Positions 31,255 through 43,099 of a DNA stretch of 64,000 bases are shown here, piece after piece. The position numbers and the translations under genes are program-made. Within the stretch, counting starts at the first letter, position 1. Every line of letters starts with the position of its first letter. The DNA lies in the NCBI GenBank assembly GCA_963691815.1, contig OY829660.1, forward strand, positions 28,655,527 through 28,719,526. The letters run 5' to 3'. A model generated the notes under the pieces. That model was not told the DNA's origin and did no database searches. It saw nothing but the letters and a program-made list of their open reading frames with translations. The stretch comes from Echiichthys vipera. Lineage: Eukaryota > Chordata > Actinopteri > Perciformes > Trachinidae.

Positions 31255-33905
31255 GGCGGCCGTGAGGCTTGCCACAGAACAAGTATTGTTCCTGTTTGAT
31301 AGTGTCTGCGTTATTTGTCTTCAAAGTATCTGGCTTAATCCAGTACACCCGATCAGAGCTTTTGAACCTCAGATCCATCCCTCACAGTGATCTGGGCCCA
31401 ACTACATCCTTACTGGAGGAGAAATTAAGGGACTTAAACATCTCAGGCCTCTCAACACCATGGCTAACGGCCAAAAGACAGGGCCGCCGCTCCAGCACCT
31501 CTGCCAGGTTCAGGAGACGCCCTTACCGGCCACCGCTCCCAGCCATTCTGCTCTCAAACGTCAGATCCCTCCTGCATATAATGGATGAATACCAACTCAT
31601 GATTCAAACTAACAAAGACTCCAGGGACTGCTCTGCCATCTGCCTGACAGAGACCTGGCTGGATCAATCAGTACCTGACCAAGTGGTAATAATTTCAGGT
31701 TTCACATTACATTGGGCCGATAGATCATCCAAACTATCGCGCAAGGCAAAAGGCGGTGGCCTTTGCAAAATAATAAATGAACGCTGGTGTACAAATTCCA
31801 CAGAACTCACCCATGTTTGCTCCCTGCACCTGGAATGCCTCACTGTCAAATGCTGACCATCATTCCTCCCTCAGGAGTTTGCATCAGTAATTCTGGTCTG
31901 TGTTTACATTCCTCCTGAGGCTAAAGCTAACACCACCATAGCCGAGTTAGCCAACTACGTCTCCTCAGTGGAAAATTCACACACGGACACAGCAGTCCTC
32001 GTCCTTGGGGACTTTAACCATTCAATTCAACCAATTCAATTTCCTTGCGGGAATAATTCCAAAGGGATCAATAAAAAGGAGTCTAAGTCTAAGTCTAACC
32101 AGACTTATTTGTCATCTGAGCCCCCTGGCTACCATCAGCAGGTCACCGGCCCAAACAGTGGGTCCAACACACCGGACCACTACTACACTACCATCAAGGA
32201 GGTTTACCATGCATTCTTGAGGTCTCCGCTGGGCAGGTCCGACCACGCAATGCTGCTGCTAATTCCACAATACAGACAAAATGTTAAATCCTCTAAGATA
32301 CCAACAAATCTTGTCCAGTGCTGGTCCCCTGTAGCCATTGAACAACTTCAGGGTCGTTTCGCATGCATAGACTGTTTTCCATGTGGCTGGTGACCTCCCG
32401 GACGTCGCCATTGCAATGACGTCATATGTCAATTACTGTGTGGACCTGTGCATACCACTCAAAAAAGTCAAACACTACAATAATAATAAACCGTCATTTA
32501 ACGAAGACATTAAAAATTAGGAAAGGAGAAAAATTCAGCACATCTGGCAGTAAACAAAGAACAATATATGGCTGCCAAATACAAAACTGACAAAAAGAAA
32601 AGAAGAAAGAGAGACCCACCCCCACAACTGACAGTGACAATCCTGACCAATTCAACTCTTTCTTTGGGAGGTTTGAGCAGGCACCGGCTCCACCACCATC
32701 TCCCTCCCTCCCCCCTCTTTTACCATCTACGAGGAGGAGGTGAGGAGCACCTTCAGGGGACTTAGGAGGAATAAAGCCCCCGGCCTAGATAAGATCAGCC
32801 CCTCCGTTCTCCACCACTGCGCTGCGGAACTGGCTGGAGTTTTCACCAACATCTTCAATACCTCCCTATGTCAAAGCTCGGTACCCAAGTGCTTCAAAAA
32901 ATCCATCATCATCCCGGTTCCCAAGACCAAATCATCTCCTGCCTCAATGACTACAGACCCATTGCCTTGACATCAGCAGTCATGAAATCATTTGAGTGCA
33001 TCATACTCAATCACCGGAAAACTGTCACCACACCCCTCAAGGACCCATACCAATTTGCATACAGAGCCAACAGGGCAGTTGAGGACAATGTCAATTTAGA
33101 AACTCATCACATTCTGAACCACCTGGAGTCACATATGCCCACATCTTGTTTATGTATTTCAGCTCTGCATTTAACACAATAAACCCGGCCAAACTGTTCA
33201 ATAAATTACTGGACATGAACATTGACAAATGCATCTGCCACTGGATTCACAGCTTTCTCTGGAACAGGCAACAGAAGCTGAGGATCAACGACAATACATC
33301 CTCCCCTCTGTTCCTCAGTACAGGCACACCCCAAGGTGTGTTATCTTACCCTGGCTATTCTCCCTTTACACAAACCAGCTCACATCCCACCACAGCTCTG
33401 TTAACCTGTACAAGTACGCAGATGAATCAACCATCATAGGACTCATCCCCAACAACCAAGGAACTGAATACAGGGCACAGGTCAACCAAGCAGTGACCTG
33501 GTACACAGACCATGATCTCATATTTAACTCATCAAAGACGAAAGAACTCATCATCGAACCAAGACGCCAGCCATTTCCCAAAACTCCTGTGCTCGTTAAA
33601 GTTGACTCCATCTCTATCACTGACACATTCAAACTCCTTGGAACCCATATCAGCAACAACCTCAAGTGGAAAACAAACACAGACCATATCTACAAAAAAG
33701 CCCAGCCCAGATCCCACTCACCCTGCACACTATGCCTTCCAGCTCCTGCCCTCTGGGAGGCTTTACAGGACAATCGCCTCTAAAACAAACCGCTTCAAAA
33801 ACAATTTCATTCCCTCTGCAATTATCATTTTAAGCCCTGAACGGAGAGGAATACGAATAAGCATGGACCCTATGTATTATGTCATGTGTCTGTCTGTATG
33901 TATAT
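31255..33905 (+). mobile_element. L2-clade LINE nested in L1, degenerate
   Basis: Plus-strand frames give the endonuclease region (PAILLSNVRSLLHIMDEYQL near 31540, CLTETWLDQSVPDQ, VLVLGDFNH at about 31998). The RT follows (NKAPGLDKISPSVLHHC, PIALTSAVMKSFECI, LYKYADESTIIGLI). The C-terminus reads HPAHYAFQLLPSGRLYR, characteristic of fish L2. The catalytic segment reads YADE where YADD is usual. An internal deletion after YKKAQ (about 33702) removes roughly 90 residues. A 75-bp insertion interrupts the endonuclease. Confidence 0.85.
32021..32095 (+). mobile_element. 75-bp retroposon tail inserted in the L2 endonuclease
   Basis: TAACCA occurs at 32015-32020 and 32096-32101 as a target duplication. 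The insert has AATTTCCTTGCGGGAATAA, a CAATAAA signal and a (TCTAAG)n tail, as in 3' ends of fish LINEs. Insert plus duplication is 81 bp, so the reading frame is kept. Confidence 0.75.
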
Positions 33906-33929
33906 CCATGTGATATGTTTAATATTCAT

Positions 33930-34650
33930 CGTGATGACAAGCCTGGCAGGGAACAGCAGCGTGGGTTTGAAGCCCAGGTTGTAAAGCTCCGACATCACCT
34001 CTCTATTTCTGGCTCCGGTGCATAATCCTCGTAGATGGCAACGGGAGAGCCTCTGTACTGTAGTTTCCCTCTCCTGGCGCAGGCTTCGCACATGATTTTC
34101 TCCTTCACCTGGTAACTGTGCAGCATGATAATGACTGGCCTTGGTCTCTGGCCTGGCCATGGCTTCTCGGAGAGCGTGTGGTGAGCCCAGTCACATTCTG
34201 GCGGTGACTCCAGGAAGCCTTCCCCGAAAACCTCCAAGAAGGCTGTTGGCCATGGACCCTCCACTGCTTCAAGTACGCCAATCACGTGGATATTATTGCG
34301 CCAGCTTCTGGACTCCAGGTCGCTGACTTTAGCTAAGAGTTTAGCGTTGCTCTCAGTGAGTGTGGCACAGGAGGCCTCCAGCGTTAGCAGGTGCCCATCT
34401 TGTAGATATGCATTTATCCCGAGAGAGCCTATCTTCTGAGCGTGGTTGGACACTGGCATTGACGTGGGCTTTGAACTCGGCGAAGAGTGCTCTTCCAGAG
34501 GTTAGTAATAGCTAATCTCGCCACCTGCCTTGTCTGTGGTGCAAGCCTTCGCCCCCCTGGTCTTTTACAGTCTGTCTGGTCGCATGCCACGCCATATTTC
34601 GGTGATGTATCCGTCTAAGAAGACAAATATTACTATTTGTAGTGACTTTC
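33930..34650 (-). pseudogene. L1 ORF1 (RNA-binding protein), frameshifted
   Basis: Minus-strand frames 34459-33995 and 34160-33882 encode a coiled-coil stretch followed by LLAKVSDLESRSWRNNIHVI, FLEVFGEGFLESPP, RPVIIMLHSYQVKEKIM, GSPVAIYEDYAPE and EVMSELYNLGFKPTLLFPAR. These are the RRM and C-terminal domains of L1 ORF1 proteins. It matches the second L1 at 60.5-61.2 kb. The 5' UTR (up to about 34680) also matches that copy. Confidence 0.8.
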
Positions 34651-34689
34651 AGGGGCCTGAAACGTGAAATTAGCAAAAGTTGCGGGTAG

Positions 34690-34925
34690 CAAGACTCGAT
34701 GCGTGTCTACCTCATCTTCATCTCAGCCAAACTGGAAGTCACAGAGAGGATCTTTGACAGCATTCCACAAAAACATGGGACCCACTGCTGGCTCTTATTA
34801 GTTATAATCTCACTGTTATTCCTGATGATGCTGAGGACACTTCCTAGTAACTGGAAAGAGAGAGCCCCTTCCCCCTTTTTTCTCTCTTTTCTCCTTCTCT
34901 TTTTCTTGAATTACCTTATTTAATT
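34690..34925 (+). pseudogene. L1 ORF2 C-terminal fragment
   Basis: The plus frame has KLEVTERIFDSIPQKHGTHC; the nucleotides resemble the reverse complement of 58500-58610, another L1 3' segment. Confidence 0.5.
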
Positions 34926-36220
34926 TTGCCATTAGCAATTAGCATTATATGCAGTTCAATTGTTTAGTTGGTTATGTAGGAATTTTACACACAAAACTTT
35001 AGTCAAAACAGAAGGACCTCACAGAGTTATATATTGCGTAATTCCAAATTCTACAGGAGGCTTTCTGGAGTCAGCAGAGTCGTTGGTAGTTTAGTGCGCC
35101 AGCAGGCATTTATTAGCAGGATGACATCGGATTCTACAGACGTCTGGAGAAATGTTCTATTCTCTATCTAGAGTAACTGTGAACACACAGTACCCATGAT
35201 CAGAGTCAAGAAGTTCTGATATCTATTCTATCTGCTCCAGCATATAAACTTGTTACAAAGGCGTGGCTATGTGTCTGCTTGTGCGTGCATATGTGTATTT
35301 TCAGAAGTAGCAGTCCTCCGGCCATCTTCCTCCCTGCGCGTAGGAGTAGCCTCTGTATAGCAGGAGTCTTCTTCTTTATCTGTGAAGAAAGCACAACACG
35401 TACAGCAATTTCCCTAATCTCAACTATTTGCCAGGTGCACATTTGCAACATGGCTAATTCATTGTCTTTGTGACCTTGACTGACTGACTGTTCGTGTGCT
35501 TTTGGAGAAATCAGAAAAGCTTGAGTCAAAAGTTTGTGTGCATTGCTGGAAGCAGAAAAGTTTGAGCTTGGACTAATCACTATCACACTTTTAAATGATC
35601 ATACCTAATAATCACACTTATCACATTCTTATTAATCATTACTAATAAACTCGCTAACATATGATTATTAATTCTTCAATCATTGATTATCACACTCTTA
35701 TTAATCATTACTAATACACACACTAACACATGATTATTAATTCTTCACACATTGATTTTTAATTCTTCAGTTACTGTGACCATGTCTGACATGGGTTGTT
35801 GGGAGGGATAGTGGGATTTATGTTGGGTTTTTTGTTTTCATGCCTGTTTCTCACTTTAAGGCAGGTGCAAACTGCAAAATTGAATAAAAAAGTGGGAAAA
35901 AAAAGGGTGGGCCTGTTCATAAGTAATTTATATATTTATTAAATGTAATAATTATAATAACATTATTTATTAACCTTAAATTTTTGGGGCCCCCACCAGG
36001 TACTCTGTATGGGGAGCAGCGGGCCTGACAGGTAGTTTCTTACACAGACACTGATGATCAGCAGGCTTTAAAAAAAGGGCTTCATATTTTCATATTCATC
36101 CATATCAATGAATCATGCATAAAGTAGTCCCATACACTGGGAGAAAGGGAAGATGGTGAGAAGCACTGGGGTTGAGTATACATCACATAACTGAGACCCT
36201 TTAAATGATGATTTACTAAT
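34926..36220. other. non-coding stretch
   Basis: No gene recognised. Holds a 69-bp tandem duplication (35622-35759) and AT-rich sequence. Confidence 0.5.
35622..35759 (+). repeat. 69-bp tandem repeat, two copies
   Basis: Copies start CACATTCTTATTAATCATTA (35622) and CACACTCTTATTAATCATTA (35691). Confidence 0.85.
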
Positions 36221-36224
36221 ATAA

Positions 36225-37405
36225 CAGTTCAGGGCAGTTGCTAGGAATTCTGGGCCCCCTGAAAGAATATCGGTGTGGGCCCCTCTACCCTATTCCTTGC
36301 CACCTTCAATTGTATTGTTTTTCAGTGTTCTGCTGTGGGGTCAAACTCAGATGAAGCACTATATATATTGTATATGCTAATGGTGGGCGTCAGTAGCTCA
36401 GTCCGTTGGGACTTGGCTTGGGAACCAGGAGGTGACTGGTTCAAGTCCTGATATGGATAAAATATTTTTAAACCATTCAAAAGTCAGTGTAAACTGTCCA
36501 AAATTCTAAATAGTCTTTTTTTTACTTGGTTGTTGTCAAAAAAACAGAACAACAACGACAAATCTTTGAACAATTAACTTTTTTTGTATTTAGACTATTC
36601 AAATGTCCCACTAATGACACATTTTACAAGACCACATTGAACACATCATGAAAACGTAACTGACCTTCGTCAGATGCTCATAATTACTGAGTAGAAATTG
36701 AATGGGTCATAATACAATTGAATGCAGCCTCTGAATGGGCGCTTACTGGAGCACTGTCCGACAGTGTTATGTGCGAAACACACAGTCACGGTGGTAGCCC
36801 CTGAATTAGTAACGTTCAGTTATAGCTACTCTAGGAACCGTCGCTCTACAATGACCTGGCGACCTGTCCAGAGCGGGGCCCGATGACAGCTAGCGTAGGC
36901 TCCAGCCTGCGCCCCGTCAAAGGTAATATTACAGACATTAAATGAATGAACAAGCAGGCTAATTGTTTAAGCCGCCCTCGGTAGTTTACTCTCACCATTC
37001 TTAAAAAAAAAAGGTTTTGATGTCTTGGGCCCCTGCTCTGCTGTTCCTACACCTGACCTCTTTCTCAACTCTTTTCTGGTGTCCAGACTTGTGTTTTTTG
37101 GGGGGCATACTGACTCTGCTGCAGTTAGCTTCTCTACCGGCTAGCACTTAATTCCGATGAGGAAGAACCCCGGGAAGAAAGAGCCGCGGTGTGGACCAAA
37201 CCATTTTCTAAGAAGGGGCCAGGGGGGTTATTGAATAGAATAAACATATATATAGAGTATTGTACAACTTGTGGCTTTGTTTTAATTCGGATTCATTCGT
37301 ATGAATATATATTAGTTCAGTGCATAATCATTTTGTCATAGAGGCTACTGGAGCAGTGTGTGGGCCCTGGCTGGCTGTGGGCCCTTAGAATTGTCATCAC
37401 CTTTC
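36225..37405. repeat. hAT-like repeat region with GGGCCC-rich ends
   Basis: The left side has AGGAATTCTGGGCCCCCTGA and the right side GTGGGCCCTTAGAATTGTCA, roughly inverted. Both are motifs of fish hAT-derived repeats. Exact ends and target duplication are unclear. Confidence 0.35.
36384..36460 (+). repeat. tRNA-derived SINE head
   Basis: GTCAGTAGCTCAGTCCGTTG (A-box-like, about 36389-36408) and GGTTCAAGTCC (B box, 36438-36448) have tRNA spacing. The rest does not fold as a complete tRNA, and an AT-rich body follows. Confidence 0.6.
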
Positions 37406-37619
37406 CCCCCTATACGACGGCGCTGTAACAGTTCAGTAAGCAGTGGTACGCTGTTGGCTGTTAAGGACAAATAAACAAGAAAGGTAAACACAGTCAATGA
37501 TCCCATGTTCAGTACTTTTTGAATGATATGGCGAGTCTCTATGAAGTTGTGATTTATGGTAGCATGGAATGAGTTGCATAAAAAAAAAAAATCACTTTTG
37601 TGCCCCCCCCAATCCTGAC

Positions 37620-38109
37620 ATCGGATCGACACCCGTACTCGTGCGGTCCTTCCTGCTCCCCTTTGTTCCCTCCTCATTTCAGGGAGCCCTGTATCGCTGG
37701 ACGTAGGCAATCGGACTGTACCAAATGCGGCAGAGAGTGGGGGCGTATCGATTAGTCCGCCGGCTCAGCAGTTGGATAGCTCCGGTGTGTGTGTAAATGT
37801 ATGCGTGTGTGTGTTTGTGTCTGTCGGACCATGCACCTGGAGCGCGAGGCCCAGCCGCAGAATAACCGCTTTTTGTTCCTTGGCTAGTATCGGAGGTAGT
37901 GAAACCCCGAGTGTTGATAACAGAGGACAGTATACAACACGCACAGGGGACGGACAGCCATTGTTTTCTGCTTTCGCTGCTGATGAAGAAATCCGTGTCT
38001 TAGCGTGTAGCCTATCATCGGAACAACACAAAGCACAGCGGAGGTACACCGCACTAAGACCCGCCTGGAGCCGCTTTATTGTCTCCTTCACTGTGAATTT
38101 CCTGTGAAG
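37620..38109 (+). promoter_or_regulatory. cntnap2: probable promoter and 5' UTR of the cntnap2-like gene
   Basis: This stretch is clearly richer in G, C and CpG (for example ATCGACACCCGTACTCGTGC near 37625) than the surrounding intron-like sequence. It ends directly at the signal-peptide ATG. Open frames inside it do not look coding. No TATA box was identified. Confidence 0.4.
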
Positions 38110-38191
38110 ATGTCTTATCTAATCGTGCTGTTGTTGCTGCCGCCAGTCCTGTGTAGCATCATAAGCACCTCCAGCGCTGCATCAGTGTCCC
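38110..38191 (+). CDS. cntnap2: cntnap2-like (contactin-associated protein) exon 1, signal peptide
   Basis: The frame opens MSYLIVLLLLPPVLCSIIST and continues SSAASVS before a CC|GTAAGT donor at 38192, leaving one base of the next codon (phase 1). The hydrophobic core followed by small residues is a cleavable signal peptide, as in secretory type I proteins. Joining this phase to exon 2 at 57769 gives the codon CGG and a tail SASVSR-KCEDSL, paralleling the known CNTNAP2 exon 1/2 boundary just before its first cysteine (KC, acidic residue). CNTNAP2 (Caspr2) is an axonal neurexin-like adhesion protein that clusters Kv1 channels. The exon is short (82 coding nt) and recognised mainly through its linkage, so a paralogue remains possible. 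Confidence 0.65.
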
Positions 38192-38201
38192 GTAAGTAGG
38201 C

Positions 38202-38320
<119 letters not shown>

Positions 38321-38455
38321 GTGGTTAATTTGGTGGCTTGCTCTTGCTTGGGCCAGTGCAGCTGTCAGTGCAGTCAGAGATATGGACTACAGGCTCAGCA
38401 CTAGGCCAATCATAAGCATTAAACAGCGGGGCTGGGAGCATACAGTATTGTTATG

Positions 38456-38456
<1 letters not shown>

Positions 38457-38520
<64 letters not shown>
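38457..38520 (+). repeat. (AC)32 microsatellite
   Basis: Second AC tract on the same strand, 137 bp further into intron 1. Confidence 0.95.
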
Positions 38521-38524
<4 letters not shown>

Positions 38525-38639
38525 CAAACATAACAGTAAAACATGACTCTGCAACATGTTTTGAAAGCATGAATGGAATCAAACACAAAGGCTACTGCTT
38601 TTTAGGTTGTTGATTCTGCTGTGTGTAAAGAAGTCAGTA

Positions 38640-39530
38640 CATTTGGAGGAGGAAGTGTCATGGTTTAGGGGATGTTTTCTGCTTGTACAGCTACATGGCA
38701 GGGTGAATGCAAATGTTTGTGAAGCTCCTTCAGCAACATGCAATACCTACACTGCAATAGCCTTCCAATCAGTCCTGGTGGGTACGGTGTTTTCCACACA
38801 GAAGTTGATGTACTCTGTGATACAGTCAGTGAGACTCTAGGGGAGGGAGGGGTGATGAGGTGTATGCCTCCTTGGTGTTGGCATAACACAAGTCCAGTAT
38901 TTTACATTTCTGGTGCAGCATGTAACATACTGGGTGAAAATTGGCAGAGTGGAGGATGGAGAGGCATGATTAAAGTCCCCAGAGATAAGAAGGAGGGCCT
39001 GTGGGTGCTCTCTCTGCAGCCTGCCGGTAACAGAGTGGAGGACATCACAGGCTGCATCAGCGTTGGCAGAGGGGGGGATCTACACAGCTATCACGATAAC
39101 GTGCAAACATTCCTGCTGCAGGTAATATGGCTTCATACCAACAGCTATCAGTTTGATGTCCTTGCAGCAGAGTTTGGGAGAGACCTCACATTCCCCATGA
39201 TGATGGACGGGAGGATGGGTTTGTATCTGCTCCTCTTGGACTGTTTTACGGAGTGTCAACAGCTGATCCCTACCGTACCCAATAGGGCCATGGTTGTGAC
39301 CGCGGTCCCCAGACATGGACCTGAAAAGTGCAAAAAACAAAGGAAAAGCCGAAGTGAACACGGCGACTTTGGTCTCCATAGTGCACCGCCAAATTCAAAA
39401 ACACAAACACGTAAAAAATATATTAAAAGTAGGAAAAAAGACAAAAGTATAGGGGAAAGAGCTCAACCGTGAGCAAGAGCTGCTGTAACAAGCTGCCACT
39501 AGAGCAGCGCCATCTTTAAAAGCACATAAT
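38640..39530 (-). pseudogene. L2-group LINE endonuclease fragment in intron 1
   Basis: The minus strand encodes LLTLRKTVQEEQIQTHPP near 39270, then REHPQALLLISGDFNHASPS (about 39010-38950) and FTQYVTC...LDLCYANTKEAYTSSPLPP. This is a CR1/L2-group endonuclease with the GDFN motif. Frames are broken. The 5' end of the element is near 39530. Confidence 0.75.
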
Positions 39531-40100
39531 ACACGTGAAAAAAAGTAGATGCATGAATGGTTAACTCGTACCACAGTATACTGTAGACATAATGATATAA
39601 AATGTCGCATATGTATTTATATGTATGTACATCTATTTTATCTTAGGGCAGGGGACCTTTGTTAATAAACAGAAGATAATTATAACTGCTGACTTTTTCT
39701 GCAAAAAGAAGTGAGGCCAGATGAGTCTAATCATGTCCAATGGGTGACCATTATCATGGTGCCTGCAGGTAGTGTAAACTAAAGGAGGTTAATCTACCTA
39801 ATGTGTAATACACCTAGATGCAAGAAATGCCATATGTACTGTATGTACATATAATGTACTAATGTAACTGTAGCAGGCTGCTGTTGTTTTCAGGTAATTT
39901 AAGAAGATAATCATGAAATCTATGTCCACACTTATATAACAATGCAAAGAGCTGGGATCTGGCTGGGAGCGTCTTACTCAACGCATTTATCACTCATCAC
40001 ATTTATATGTGAAAAAACATTGACAACCAAGGGCGTGATTATGAATATCAAGTAGCCATGTGGACCACTGGTTGAAAGAGCAACCCATCAGTCTCCTCAC
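39531..40100. other. intron 1 stretch without recognised element
   Basis: AT-rich, no coding frame or clear repeat seen. Confidence 0.4.
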
Positions 40101-40104
40101 AATA

Positions 40105-40440
40105 TATGTAAAATATTTGCCCCCTTACAGATTTCTTCTGTTCTTGTTTTTTTGTCACACTTATATGCTTCAGATCACCAAACTAAGTTTTAATATCGGA
40201 CAAAGATAACCTGAGTAAATAAGTAAAATGCAGTTCTTAACTGATGATTTCATTTATTAAGGGAAAAAAGCTATCAAACCAACCTGGCCCTATGTGAAAA
40301 ATGCCCCCCCCCCCCCCCTTGTTAAATTATGAATCGATGGTTAGAAACAAAGTCATTGTCAAGTTTCCCCCCACTTGAAAGGGCAGCTTGCTTCAGAAGA
40401 TTTTAACTGGACTACACTCAATGACTAGGAATCAATTCTT
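40105..40440 (+). mobile_element. Tc1-like transposon remnant
   Basis: Contains ATTTGCCCCCTTACAGATTT at the left and AACCAACCTGGCCCTATGTG followed by a C-rich run and TTGTTAAATTATGAAT. Both blocks are characteristic of a widespread fish Tc1 family. No transposase frame remains. Confidence 0.55.
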
Positions 40441-40849
40441 CCTTTTCCTTCTTTTATTTTGAAAAGATGTCATGGCCACAAGCAGTTGAAAAATCTTAAA
40501 CACGAACACAAATAGGTCAAAAAAAGATACACCCCAATAATAGGTCTACATAACAGGATCAAATATTTAATTTTAAACTTAATCTTAAACTACTGGAAAT
40601 TAATCTTGAGAATATGTGGAAAAAAGCCCATATTTAAAGGACCCAAAATGAAATAAAGACATTTTTATCACTATTAAATTATAGTTTTAACCTTTAACCT
40701 TTAGCAGCTTTAAACTCCTATAAACACACATCATCCATACCTTTAGCTTTTTAACCTCTTAAAGTCTTGTGAAATACATTACATTTTGAACTATTTTTAA
40801 ACCTACATGATTCTAAATATGACATTTTAACGAGATTTTTTAATAGACA

Positions 40850-41225
40850 TTTTAACCTGAATTTGATAACATGATTTACTACCAGGGACCCACCACCAAT
40901 CCTGAAGTTGCGTGCTACTTTGGATTTCTCCAATCCTGTTGGCAAAAAAGGTCTGGAAGCCATAACTTTCACATCGAATTGCACCAACAATGTGCTGCCA
41001 GTTCTTTATTTGAATTCGGCCATGTTGCTCAAAGTACTTCTTTAGGCGTGCGGCAATCAGTGCTCCACAAAGCTCTGCCTTAACTGCCTCCCCTTTGTGG
41101 TCTTAGGGGGTCAGTTTAGTTTTAGACTCAATCAGCCTCACCGTAAAACCTTTACAGACCCATCGCATAAACAGGACGGCACCATAAGCATTCTCGCTTC
41201 CATCAGAGAAGGTCATATAGTTATA
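40850..41225 (-). pseudogene. BEL/Pao retrotransposon pol fragment
   Basis: Minus-strand frames encode FSDGSENAYGAVLFMRWVC, then RLIESKTKLTPL, and in a shifted frame KGEAVKAELCGALIAARLKK and QTFFANRIGEIQSST. This is the RNase H region of BEL/Pao elements, a third LTR superfamily in the window. Confidence 0.7.
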
Positions 41226-41607
41226 GTCTTTTGGAGGAAAACTCTTATTTTAGTCTATTTTTTGTCAACAGTACAAAAATATTTCAAATGCATTGGATGT
41301 CTGGTTATCATATTAAAACACAATAAAGGTAAAAATGCCTATATTTAAATACACTGTTTATTTTCTTAAACCAAAACATATTATTGATCAAATAAATGAA
41401 AGGTGTCTTCATGAATAAAACAATGGTTTTGTTATGTTAACTTCAGATCAGTGTATGTAATTTTACATTCATTTTCCAGTTTTCCTATTTTATTTTCACT
41501 TGGTTTTCTCCCATCATTTTATCTCCATTTGTTTGTTTTGTAAATAAAATGACTACACAATGGAAGTCCTAATCTAGCCCAGATATCTCATCAGTTTTTG
41601 TCTCGTT

Positions 41608-43077
41608 TAGGGCTGCAGCTATCGATTCTTTTTGTAATCGATTAATCTAGCACTTTATGGATCGATTAATCGATGAATCGGATAAAAAATGCGTTTTTAA
41701 ACAACCAAAACAAATAATGCATAACGAAAATGATGTGGCTGTAAAATGATCAAAAAACAGGTATTCATTCCAACTCCAAAATTTGGCTCCAAAACTAAGC
41801 CCATTTATTAAGTGCCAGTGAGAATTTAATTACAGAATACAGTTCAATCAACTTGGATAAAACATGGATAACATTTAATACAAACTTAAATAGTAAAGGC
41901 CATTTGGCCTTGTTTGCTTAATACAACATTATCAAGCCAAACAGGTACACAATGTGTATGATTTATAAAAATAAATGTAAATAAAACAATTATAAATAAA
42001 ATAAATAAATTATAAATAAGACTTGTTCAGCTGTAATCTCAAAACAAACATGGAGGATGTGATTTCTAAACTAAGACATTTTTCAAAGCTGGACTTTCAG
42101 TCAAAGCAAGAAGTCATTTACAAGTAAAGGTAAGATATACTGCAATATACAGTGGCTCTGGTGTTTTTAAAATGGTTTTCAGCATCCTATTGGCTCCTAT
42201 TGGCTCCTATTCTCTCACCCTATCCTATTGGCATCCTACTGTATGTTTGTAAATCTGACTTGTGAGTCAGTGCCTCCCCAACCCCAACCCTCACTGCACG
42301 TCACTGATTCATAGATAATCATTCTTCCGCCAAGAAATATATTTCCTTCATATGAATGGTTGACATGCAACAACGAGATGCAGCCACTCCAACTTTTGAG
42401 CTAGTTGTGCTAGCGCATTACTTTATAACGAAATGCGGTCAATGTGTGTGTTTATCGTGCTATATACAACGGCATCTAACGCGATTTAGTCAATCACAAT
42501 CAAGGACCGAAACTATCCGTTTTAGAATAGCTAGGCTACTTAACATCAAAGCTAAACATCATATCTAGTCAAACCGCATCACGACATGGCTACAAATACA
42601 GTATGCTATTGAAATCAGCGAACATCAATGTAAAAGCTTAGGCTACGTTACCTTGTTTCAGCGACTGTTGGTGAAACAGCATGTGGATGTTTTCTAGACA
42701 GATGTTGAATCATTGACGTCGTACTGGAGTGGTAAGCCAGGTCTGCTTTGCAGTTAACACACTGCACCTTGTTCTCTCCCTCTTTCAATATATAATGATC
42801 CCAAACTTTAGATACTCTCTGTCGTTGATGGACATTCTGAGTCTGACTTTCCGCCATCGCGCCAACCAGAGTCTTCTCTGGCGCCAACTATATTCAGAAT
42901 GTATGACCGTGTATGACGCGCTGGAGTGCTTCCTGAAAAACGGTCCGTGTGGAACAATCAGATCCCTGCACATAGGCGCGTCATAGGAATTTAACGAGGC
43001 TTCGAGGCAGATGTTTTGCCTCGTTGAATTTTCATAATCGAGTTAATCGAGTAACTCGATGAATCGTTGCAGCCCTA
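41608..43077 (-). mobile_element. hAT transposon, non-autonomous, with BED-finger exon
   Basis: The termini TAGGGCTGCAGCTATCGATT (41608) and (reverse complement) TAGGGCTGCAACGATTCATC are inverted. The 8-bp target duplication GTCTCGTT is perfect (41600-41607 and 43078-43085). At 1470 bp it lacks a transposase core, but it keeps a BED zinc-finger coding exon. Confidence 0.9.
42652..42887 (-). pseudogene. BED zinc-finger exon of the hAT element
   Basis: An open frame of 79 residues contains KVWDHYILKEGENKVQCVNC and HLSRKHPHA, a BED finger with Cys43, Cys46, His62 and His67 and the leading aromatic/tryptophan. The frame ends exactly at a splice donor (CAAG|GTAACG, exon end 42652), so this looks like the intact first coding exon of a ZBED/hAT transposase. 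The downstream catalytic exons are gone. BED fingers bind the transposon ends in DNA. Confidence 0.75.
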
Positions 43078-43099
43078 GTCTCGTTCTCCTAGAACTAAG

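Noticed and set aside
36384..36460. Functional tRNA gene
   Set aside because: A- and B-box-like motifs exist, but the arms do not pair as a full tRNA and an AT-rich SINE body follows.
37345..38107. Open frames on both strands before cntnap2-like exon 1
   Set aside because: GC-rich promoter and 5' UTR sequence; translations show no domain and no splice context.
42729..42986. Plus-strand frame across the hAT element
   Set aside because: Antisense shadow of the BED-finger exon.
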